NCBI GenBank assembly: GCA_027067085.1
Contig: JAMOMM010000539.1
Span: forward strand, 1-5,270
From: Hyphomicrobiales bacterium
Lineage (GTDB): Bacteria; Pseudomonadota; Alphaproteobacteria; Rhizobiales; Aestuariivirgaceae
DNA: 5,270 nucleotides
Direction of reading: 5' to 3'
Shown piece by piece: positions 1-5,270 of the stretch. Every line of letters starts with the position of its first letter. Within the stretch, counting starts at the first letter, position 1. The translations under genes were made by a program, and so were the position numbers. The notes below the pieces were generated by a model that worked only from the letters and a program-made list of their open reading frames with translations, was not told the DNA's origin and searched no databases.

Positions 1-989
1 TCACCGCAACAGAACTAAATACCGTAAATGATCGCCTTAAAAACCCTTCTGAAATTGTGCTCAAAGAAGTCGGTTGTGCAGGCGTTAGCGAAGGCGCAGC
101 ACTTTCTGCAGGCGGCAATGATGCCAGCCTAATCGTTGAAAAAACCAAATCAGCCCACACCACCTGCGCCATTGCCCAAGCCCCTACCCCCATCACAACC
201 TCACAAGGACGCGCACGGGGCAAGTTATCAGTTGTTGGCATTGGTCCCGGCTCACTTGAATGGCGCAGCCCTGAGGCCACACAAACCTTAATGGCTGCCA
301 CCGAATGGGTGGGTTATGATCTCTATCTTGATCTGGCCAGCGATCTAAAAACCAATCAAACCGAACACCGCTTTGGCCTTGGCAAAGAAGAGGCGCGTGT
401 CCGCCACGCTTTTAAACTCGCAGGAAAAGGCAAGCACGTGGCACTGGTATGTTCAGGCGATGCCAATATTTACGCCATGGGCGCACTAACCTATGAAGTG
501 CTGGATTCAAACACCCTGCCCGATGCCCAAACCCGTGTTGAAGTCCACATCGTACCCGGTATTTCAGCTTTTCAAGCCGCATCAGCGCGCGCAGGAGCCA
601 TCATCGGCCATGACTTTTGCACCATCTCATTGTCGGACTTACTGACCCCATGGGAAACAATCGAAAATCGTTTACATGCCGCCGCTCAAGGTGATTTCAA
701 CATCGCGTTTTATAACCCGCGCTCGCTCAAACGAATTGACCAATTGCAACGCGCCATTGATATTTTAAAACCGCACCGCAGTAACGACACCCCCGTTATC
801 ATCGCTTCAAACCTTGGCCGCCCAACCGAAAAAGTTAAAACCGTGCGCTTTGCCGATTTTGACCCAAACGAAGTTGATATGTTGACCATCGTTCTCATCG
901 GTTCAAGCCAATCCAAAATCATCACTCGCGGCGATGGGCAATCATATTGCTACACCCCGCGCGGTTACGCCAATAAGAAAGAAACTTAA
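1..989 (+). CDS. cobJ: CobE/CbiG-C-like segment fused to precorrin-3B C17-methyltransferase CobJ (5' partial)
   Basis: CobJ methylates precorrin-3B at C17 with S-adenosylmethionine and drives ring contraction, giving precorrin-4 in cytoplasmic cobalamin synthesis. The frame is open to the left edge (first whole codon at 3), so the gene starts upstream; a GTG at 57 is available but lies inside conserved sequence. Residues encoded by about 3-176 (TELNTV, NPSEIVLKEVG, GVSEGAAL, then KSAHTTCAIA) match the style of CobE and the C-terminal domain of CbiG. A short Pro/Thr linker follows, and from 219 comes a full tetrapyrrole methylase: GIGPG near the start, VGYDLYLDL, the CSGDANIYAMGA loop, VPGISAFQAA, and AFYNPRS toward the C-terminus. 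The stop at 987-989 touches cobM directly. How much CobE or full CbiG lies upstream is not visible. CbiH of the anaerobic route is related, so the aerobic assignment is inferred. Confidence 0.92.
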   Translation, partial: TATELNTVNDRLKNPSEIVLKEVGCAGVSEGAALSAGGNDASLIVEKTKSAHTTCAIAQAPTPITTSQGRARGKLSVVGIGPGSLEWRSPEATQTLMAATEWVGYDLYLDLASDLKTNQTEHRFGLGKEEARVRHAFKLAGKGKHVALVCSGDANIYAMGALTYEVLDSNTLPDAQTRVEVHIVPGISAFQAASARAGAIIGHDFCTISLSDLLTPWETIENRLHAAAQGDFNIAFYNPRSLKRIDQLQRAIDILKPHRSNDTPVIIASNLGRPTEKVKTVRFADFDPNEVDMLTIVLIGSSQSKIITRGDGQSYCYTPRGYANKKET

Positions 990-1754
990 ATGACTGTCCA
1001 CTTCATCGGCGCTGGACCCGGCGCACCTGATCTCATCACTTTGCGTGGCTTACGCCTGATCGAAAAATGCCAAGTCTGTTTATATGCAGGATCCCTTGTG
1101 CCAGAAGAAATCGTCGCGTCAGCTCCTAAAGGTGCCCTTGTTATTGACACCGCGCCTATGACCCTTGATGAAATTCTTGACGAAATTAAAAAGGCCGATG
1201 ATGCAGGCCATGATGTATCACGCGTCCATTCTGGCGATCCATCCATCTATGGCGCAACGGCAGAACAAATGCGCCGCCTAGATGCCCTTGGCATTGATTA
1301 CGATGTAACCCCTGGCGTGTCAGCCTATGCCGCTGCTGCGGCCATTTTAAAAACCGAACTCACCTTGCCAGAAGTGGCCCAAACCGTCATTCTCACTCGC
1401 ACCACAATGAAGGCATCGGCAATGCCACCGGGCGAAGAGCTTGAGGAATTGGGCCGTTCCAAAGCCACTCTTGCCATTCATTTATCGGTAAGAAACCTGC
1501 GCCATGTAGAACGCGCCCTCACCCCACATTATGGCGCAGACTGCCCCGTCGTGGTGATTTACCGCGCCACATGGCCAGATGAACAAATCATCCACGGTAC
1601 GCTTGAAACAATCGGTAAATTGGTTCGTAAAGAAAAGCTAACCCGCACCGCCCTTATTCTCGTTGGCAAAGTCCTTAATCATCAAACCTTCAGAGATTCT
1701 GCTCTTTATGATGGCGATCACGAACATGTTCTTCGAAGTCGCAAGAGTTCGTAA
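990..1754 (+). CDS. cobM: Precorrin-4 C11-methyltransferase CobM
   Basis: CobM transfers a methyl group from S-adenosylmethionine to C11 of precorrin-4, giving precorrin-5, the step directly after CobJ. The 254-residue protein has the normal length for the family. It opens with VHFIGAGPGAPDLITLRG (residues 3-20), the glycine-rich loop of tetrapyrrole methylases. It then shows CLYAGSLVPEE (30-40), HSGDPSIYGA (80-89), TPGVSAYAAAAA (107-118) and LTRTTMKASAMPPGE (135-149), and ends with the typical FRDSALYD and DHEHVL segments. The ATG at 990 abuts the cobJ stop. Only a weak purine-rich stretch (AAGAAAGAAA, 975-984) precedes it, so translation is probably coupled to cobJ. The last 65 bp overlap the convergent gene on the other strand. 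CbiF of the anaerobic route is a close relative; the CobM name rests on the likely aerobic alphaproteobacterial host. Confidence 0.94.
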   Translation: MTVHFIGAGPGAPDLITLRGLRLIEKCQVCLYAGSLVPEEIVASAPKGALVIDTAPMTLDEILDEIKKADDAGHDVSRVHSGDPSIYGATAEQMRRLDALGIDYDVTPGVSAYAAAAAILKTELTLPEVAQTVILTRTTMKASAMPPGEELEELGRSKATLAIHLSVRNLRHVERALTPHYGADCPVVVIYRATWPDEQIIHGTLETIGKLVRKEKLTRTALILVGKVLNHQTFRDSALYDGDHEHVLRSRKSS

Positions 1755-3456
1755 TTATCGAAAACAGTTCATCAGCATGGCTATAATTCAACAAACCACC
1801 ACCATCCTTAATTTCAATAATTTCAACTTGATTTGGATATTTTTTGGCCAAGGCATGACTAGAACTAATCGGCACATGCGGATCCAATTCTCCTTGAAAC
1901 AGCTTTACCTGCGCACTTGATTTTTCAACCACATTTGACCAATCAAGAAAACCTTGGGTCATATCTTCAACGCTAGAACTCAACCCTTGCATAGTTGTTA
2001 ACTTGGCACCTGCTTCAATACTCTTTGCAACATCACCATCTTTTGAAATTTTCACATCGCTTGGCGCATTACTGTACATTTTAGAAATAAACTTTTCCGC
2101 GCCCAATGATGTTAAAAGCCGTTGTCCTGATCCTAAAATCAAAGCGCTAACACCGCTGGACAATCGAGCCGCTGACATCAAAGAATTTGTCCACTTTGAT
2201 ACCATAGAGCCTTCCGTAATAAATTTTCGTGGCACCAACGAATTAACAACAATAAATGTATCACAGCTGTTCTTAAACTTTTCGGTCAACCGAAACACCC
2301 AAGGCGCAGCAGAGGCGCGTCCAACAATCACGCACTTTTCAGCTTCTAAGCTTAAAAGGACACTTCGAATATCATTACAATAACATTCGAACCGTGATTG
2401 ATTATTTGCAGGTAAGCTTGATTTACCATAACCGGGCGGTGCAATACCAACAAAACACAGCCCAGCATTTTTAAGTTTATTATCAATCTGTGGTGTCACA
2501 GGATGTCCAAAAATACTTGGTACAAAAACAAGCGGAAACCCCGACAAATCCCCACATAAAAGCACATCAACAAACCGCCCATCTGGCCGCATTATTTCCA
2601 ACGACTTGCCACACTTTGGTTCGGTTTTTTCTTCACTCACCTTCGTTTGGGCAAACAAATACGCCACATTTAACAACATCCGCAACAACTCTGTTTGACC
2701 AGCGCTATTTGTTTTTTCTAAAATAGACTGAAATTGATTGCGAATTGTTGCGTAAGAACGGTCGCGGTTTATGGCTATTTGTTTTAACGAAACCCCTGTT
2801 ACAAACGCCTCAATGATCTCAACTTCAACCAACGTAAGTCCAAAATTTGCAGCAACAAGGTCGCTTGCTGAAGAATCCCATGGCGCATCAATCACCATAA
2901 GGGTGACCAACCCTTTTTCAGTCTTTTGAGGCTTATCGGAAGCCCTATTCATGCGGGCTCCACTCATACGAGAGTGCACAATTGCCAATAAATTTTGGCG
3001 ATCGTTTAAACCAAACTCAATTTGTTTAAAAACAACTTGTTCATCGCGGTTTGTTCCATTTGCAACCGTTCTGATTATTTCATTTAAACTACTAGAATCA
3101 TTAAGATAAATATCATTCGGGTTGATTTTATCGCCCTTTGACAACGTCATACTTTGACTTGCCTGATGGTTCAATTCAAGCACCGTACTGTTGCCGTCAA
3201 CCAAAATGACACTGCCAGGAAAGCTCTCTAATCGCTCATCAATGAGCCGATTACTGCCTGCGCGCGAATGCACAACGAAAGAAAGCAAAGCCTCATTAGC
3301 TTGATTATCAACCCTAGAAATTACCTTTTCATCGGCCGCACTGTTCTCACTATCATGAAAGCTCCATTGATTTTTATCGGCAAGTTTCTGCCAAGAAACA
3401 ATCAATCGATTGAATTCTTCTAGACTTGATGCAGATAGATCAAGCTCATCGTACAT
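1690..3456 (-). CDS. PAS-like / LuxR helix-turn-helix / alpha/beta-hydrolase-fold regulator, catalytic triad apparently degenerate
   Basis: A probable cytoplasmic DNA-binding regulator of 588 residues. Residues about 79-165 resemble a PAS fold (PGSVILVDGNSTVLELNHQA). Residues about 206-263 match a LuxR-type helix-turn-helix (LTLVEVEIIEAFVTGVSLKQIA, then SYATIRNQFQSILEKT), placed centrally rather than at the C-terminus. Residues about 285-575 are an alpha/beta-hydrolase fold: PLVFVP, APPGYGKSS (339-347), the nucleophile-elbow region VIVGRASAAPW (376-386), and GELDPHVP with the acid Asp525. The elbow reads G-R-A-S-A where G-x-S-x-G is usual, so Ala381 sits at the nucleophile position, and the usual GH near the end is GG at 553-554. 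His560 and Ser382 are nearby alternatives. The start is supported by GGGGGGAG seven bases upstream. The tail overlaps cobM by 65 bp on the opposite strand. Target genes and ligand are unknown; an enzyme with a shifted nucleophile remains possible. Confidence 0.85.
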   Translation of the reverse strand: MYDELDLSASSLEEFNRLIVSWQKLADKNQWSFHDSENSAADEKVISRVDNQANEALLSFVVHSRAGSNRLIDERLESFPGSVILVDGNSTVLELNHQASQSMTLSKGDKINPNDIYLNDSSSLNEIIRTVANGTNRDEQVVFKQIEFGLNDRQNLLAIVHSRMSGARMNRASDKPQKTEKGLVTLMVIDAPWDSSASDLVAANFGLTLVEVEIIEAFVTGVSLKQIAINRDRSYATIRNQFQSILEKTNSAGQTELLRMLLNVAYLFAQTKVSEEKTEPKCGKSLEIMRPDGRFVDVLLCGDLSGFPLVFVPSIFGHPVTPQIDNKLKNAGLCFVGIAPPGYGKSSLPANNQSRFECYCNDIRSVLLSLEAEKCVIVGRASAAPWVFRLTEKFKNSCDTFIVVNSLVPRKFITEGSMVSKWTNSLMSAARLSSGVSALILGSGQRLLTSLGAEKFISKMYSNAPSDVKISKDGDVAKSIEAGAKLTTMQGLSSSVEDMTQGFLDWSNVVEKSSAQVKLFQGELDPHVPISSSHALAKKYPNQVEIIEIKDGGGLLNYSHADELFSIITNSCDFEEHVRDRHHKEQNL

Positions 3457-3463
3457 TGCTCAA

Positions 3464-3471
3464 CTCCCCCC
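3464..3471 (-). promoter_or_regulatory. Ribosome binding site of the LuxR/hydrolase gene
   Basis: On the minus strand the sequence reads GGGGGGAG, then TTGAGCA, then ATG. This is a strong Shine-Dalgarno match seven bases ahead of the start at 3456 and supports that start over later in-frame Met codons. Confidence 0.75.
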
Positions 3472-3568
3472 ATTTCAGCCATTCAACTAATAAAGTTCAC
3501 AATGTTAGTACAATTGCATCATGCCATCATTCCTTCCTTAAGGGTAGAGTTATTTAAGTCGCTCATTT

Positions 3569-3574
3569 TGGAGA
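3569..3574 (+). promoter_or_regulatory. Ribosome binding site of the secreted modular protein
   Basis: TGGAGA lies five bases ahead of the ATG at 3580. It fixes that ATG as the start rather than the ATG triplet at 3640-3648, which lies inside the hydrophobic core of the signal peptide and would cut it short. Confidence 0.75.
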
Positions 3575-3579
3575 TAACT

Positions 3580-5270
3580 ATGTTCGTTTTCGGTTCAAAT
3601 TTACTAACCTCAACAAAATCATTATTGGCAGCCTCAGGAATGATGATGTTAATTGCCGTAAATGGCGCTTCAGTTTTCGCTCAATCCAGCCCTGCTTTTA
3701 ACTGCAACAAAGCCCGCACAAGTAATGAAATTACAATTTGCCGCAATAGTGAGCTAGGCAGATTAGACCGCCAAGTCACGCGAGCTTATGGCAATTTAAA
3801 ATCAAGAGTAAACCGTTCGGCACGTGTCGTCATAATCGCTGACCAACGCGCTTGGCTTACAACGCGTCAAAACTGTCGCTCTGACGTTTCCTGCACAAGA
3901 CGGTTGTATATTGACCGTCTATCTTATCTTAACCGTGAATTGGCCCCATACAACAATGGCGCACCAGCGCCTGGCCAACCCCCTGCATTTAACCCTACGC
4001 CAGCTCAACCTCCTGTATATAATCCACCCCAAGTTCAGCCGCCTGCGTTTAATCCAGCGCCGACTCAACCCCCTGCATTTAATCCAACGCCAACTCAGCC
4101 GCCCGCGTTTAACCCCACGCCAACTCAACCACCGACGTTTAATCCAGCACCAACAAATGCCCCATCACCCAATACTCCCCCTAGCCAAAACCATTACTTC
4201 CCAAATGGCACGTATAAAATTCATATCCTGTCAAATAGTGAAAAGCTAAACCTGAATCAAACTGGCGATCGTGTTTTAAAAACAGGCCCAGCACGCGGTG
4301 GCCAAATAACACAACATTTCAACGTTACCCAAACAGGTACGGCTAACGGGTTCGTGATTCAATCAAACAAAGGCATTCGCTTGCATGCGTTCGGAAAAGG
4401 TGACCAGCTGGTTTCAACACGCTACCAGCCTTTTAATGAATACACTCGTTTTAAGCTAATACCAGCAAATGACGGTTGTTATTTCATCACAACGATCGCC
4501 GATAACAAATATTGGATTTGGAATCCTAACACCTATAAAATTCAATCCAGTTATTCGCCAACTGGCGAAGAAAGCATGTTTTGCTTTACCGCTGTTAAAA
4601 CGAAAAACCCACAACCTCCTCGCCCAAACTATCAGCCACCACAGCCACCAGCATACCAACCACCACCAATACCAACACCGACACCACAACCCCCGCGCCC
4701 AACGTATCAACCCGCACCACCTCAAGGAAATTCACCACCCCCATTTAGCAACACACCCGACCGTTCCAGCCACTTCAAACAACCCGTGTCAGGAAAGTCT
4801 CTTGGTGGCATTGTACGTGAAGGGCCAGGCATCAACTACCGCCGTCTCCGCAGTTTTAGAAACGGCCGAAATGTCAGAATTCTTGCTAATTCAGGCGTTC
4901 GAATGAATGGTTTTGATTGGTTCCAAATAAGCCTTGGCAACAACCGCACAGCCTATCAATGGGGCGGTATAATGTGTTCAAACCGCTTCCTTCTTAAAGG
5001 TATATACAGGGTGTGCAGCACTCAACGTCCAAGAACGTTTGCACCACCACGAATTCAACGCGCACCAATACCACGTTTCAACCCACCACGCCCTCCAATT
5101 CCACGTGGCCCAGCACCGAGGCGACAACTAAGCGATGAAGAACGCAATCAAAGTATCTGTGGCCCAGGTTTCACATTTGTTGGGAACAACAAGAGGTATC
5201 GAGGTATTGTAGATCGCCAGGGTTGCGTTCACACATTCCAGATCAAAAAGAAAAGGGTAAAACGCCGTTG
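3580..5270 (+). CDS. Secreted modular protein: LprI-like, Pro-rich repeats, beta-trefoil-like, SH3b (3' end not reached)
   Basis: The frame is open from the ATG at 3580 to the right edge: 563 codons and no stop. Residues 1-34 form a signal peptide with a hydrophobic core (LLAASGMMMLIAV) and probable cleavage after SVFA. Residues 40-121 resemble LprI/DUF1311: Cys42, Cys54, LDRQVTRAY, QRAWL around Trp92, Cys99, Cys105 and LYIDRLSYL. Residues 133-192 are six 10-residue QPPAFNPTPT-type repeats. Residues 209-339 look like a beta-trefoil of three subrepeats. Residues 343-389 are a second Pro-rich linker. Residues 408-467 are an SH3b module (GGIVREGPG, NGFDWFQI, YQWGGIMCS). A Pro/Arg-rich stretch (482-515) leads to a region with Cys527 and Cys549 and a very basic KKKRVKRR end. 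The window ends on TG, so a TGA stop one base later is possible. A role in the periplasm or envelope, perhaps binding wall glycan or inhibiting lysozyme, is inferred; the true function is unknown. Confidence 0.86.
   Translation, partial: MFVFGSNLLTSTKSLLAASGMMMLIAVNGASVFAQSSPAFNCNKARTSNEITICRNSELGRLDRQVTRAYGNLKSRVNRSARVVIIADQRAWLTTRQNCRSDVSCTRRLYIDRLSYLNRELAPYNNGAPAPGQPPAFNPTPAQPPVYNPPQVQPPAFNPAPTQPPAFNPTPTQPPAFNPTPTQPPTFNPAPTNAPSPNTPPSQNHYFPNGTYKIHILSNSEKLNLNQTGDRVLKTGPARGGQITQHFNVTQTGTANGFVIQSNKGIRLHAFGKGDQLVSTRYQPFNEYTRFKLIPANDGCYFITTIADNKYWIWNPNTYKIQSSYSPTGEESMFCFTAVKTKNPQPPRPNYQPPQPPAYQPPPIPTPTPQPPRPTYQPAPPQGNSPPPFSNTPDRSSHFKQPVSGKSLGGIVREGPGINYRRLRSFRNGRNVRILANSGVRMNGFDWFQISLGNNRTAYQWGGIMCSNRFLLKGIYRVCSTQRPRTFAPPRIQRAPIPRFNPPRPPIPRGPAPRRQLSDEERNQSICGPGFTFVGNNKRYRGIVDRQGCVHTFQIKKKRVKRR
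3976..4155 (+). repeat. Six in-frame 30-bp tandem repeats encoding QPPxFNPxPx
   Basis: Six consecutive 30-bp units encode QPPAFNPTPA, QPPVYNPPQV, QPPAFNPAPT, QPPAFNPTPT, QPPAFNPTPT and QPPTFNPAPT. The protein repeat is tighter than the DNA repeat: units four and five are identical as protein but differ at several third codon positions (CAA/CAG, CCC/CCG, GCA/GCG, AAT/AAC). The array is the first extended linker of the secreted protein, between the LprI-like module and the beta-trefoil-like module. Confidence 0.92.

Larger units (their letters stand above)
3457..3579. promoter_or_regulatory. Divergent intergenic region with imperfect palindrome
   Basis: These 123 bp separate the LuxR/hydrolase gene (leftward) from the secreted-protein gene (rightward), so promoters for both should lie here. 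A 15-bp imperfect palindrome at 3513-3527 (ATTGCAT-C-ATGCCAT) has seven-base arms with one mismatch and a perfect core GCAT-C-ATGC. It overlaps a CATCAT direct repeat (3517-3522 and 3525-3530). A perfect 8-bp palindrome, CCTTAAGG, is at 3536-3543. TACAAT at 3509-3514 could be a -10 element for the rightward gene, but I see no well-spaced -35, so no promoter is called firmly. Autoregulation by the LuxR-type protein is a natural hypothesis only. Confidence 0.45.

Noticed and set aside
710..925. Minus-strand open frame opposite cobJ
   Set aside because: It lies wholly within the strongly conserved CobJ coding region, has no recognisable domain, and reads like a shadow of the real gene.
986..1246. 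Minus-strand open frame opposite the 5' part of cobM
   Set aside because: It is antisense to the conserved CobM N-terminus and resembles no known protein.
1722..1738. Adjacent palindromes GAACATGTTC and CTTCGAAG as a terminator between the convergent genes
   Set aside because: There is no clear stem-loop with a U-run on either strand, and both lie within coding sequence of both genes.
3483..3514. Promoter with TTCAAC as -35 and TACAAT as -10 for the secreted-protein gene
   Set aside because: The spacing is 20 bases, too long for a standard sigma-70 promoter, and the other -35/-10 pairs tried were weaker.
3911..4249. Plus-strand open frame and a minus-strand partner (3919-4128) across the Pro-rich repeats
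   Set aside because: Both owe their regular Leu/Arg/Trp-rich patterns to the 30-bp repeat read in other frames. The frame from 3580 has a signal peptide and recognisable modules and is the real one.
4456..4906. Minus-strand frame (4456-4725) rich in Trp and plus-strand frame (4469-4906) rich in His
   Set aside because: Their odd composition comes from reading CCA-rich linker DNA in the wrong frame or strand.

Overview
The window looks like chromosomal DNA from an alphaproteobacterium, probably of the Hyphomicrobiales or a relative. The reasons are the CobJ/CobM-type cobalamin genes, a LuxR helix-turn-helix protein joined to an alpha/beta-hydrolase fold, and a secreted protein with LprI-like and SH3b modules whose SH3b ends in a WGGI(M/L)CS motif. 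This placement is an inference from protein style; there is no rRNA or other marker gene.

Left part (1-1754, + strand): the end of a cobalamin (vitamin B12) biosynthesis operon. The first gene is open at the window's left edge and encodes a CobE/CbiG-C-like segment fused to a complete CobJ (precorrin-3B C17-methyltransferase). It is followed without a single intervening base by cobM (precorrin-4 C11-methyltransferase). The two enzymes act consecutively on the corrin ring, and their junction reads TAAATG in one frame, which suggests translational coupling.

Middle (1690-3456, - strand): a 588-residue protein that converges on cobM and overlaps its 3' end by 65 bp. It has a PAS-like N-terminal region, a central LuxR-type helix-turn-helix and a C-terminal alpha/beta-hydrolase fold. 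The usual nucleophile Ser and catalytic His positions appear to be Ala and Gly, so it may be a pseudo-enzyme used as a sensor.

Right part (3580 to the right edge, + strand): a divergently oriented, long secreted protein with no stop codon inside the window. It has a signal peptide, an LprI/DUF1311-like module, six 10-residue Pro-rich repeats, a probable beta-trefoil of three related subrepeats, a second Pro-rich linker, a bacterial SH3 (SH3b) module, a Pro/Arg-rich stretch and a basic C-terminal region. It looks like an envelope protein that binds cell wall or glycan.

The 123-bp divergent intergenic region (3457-3579) holds clear Shine-Dalgarno sequences for both flanking genes and a small imperfect palindrome. 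No RNA genes, CRISPR arrays, insertion sequences or convincing terminators were seen. The sequence becomes visibly more A/T-rich after the cobalamin genes. I saw no clear sign of a wholly new system; the most interesting items are the apparently catalytically dead LuxR-hydrolase fusion and the multi-module secreted protein divergent from it.
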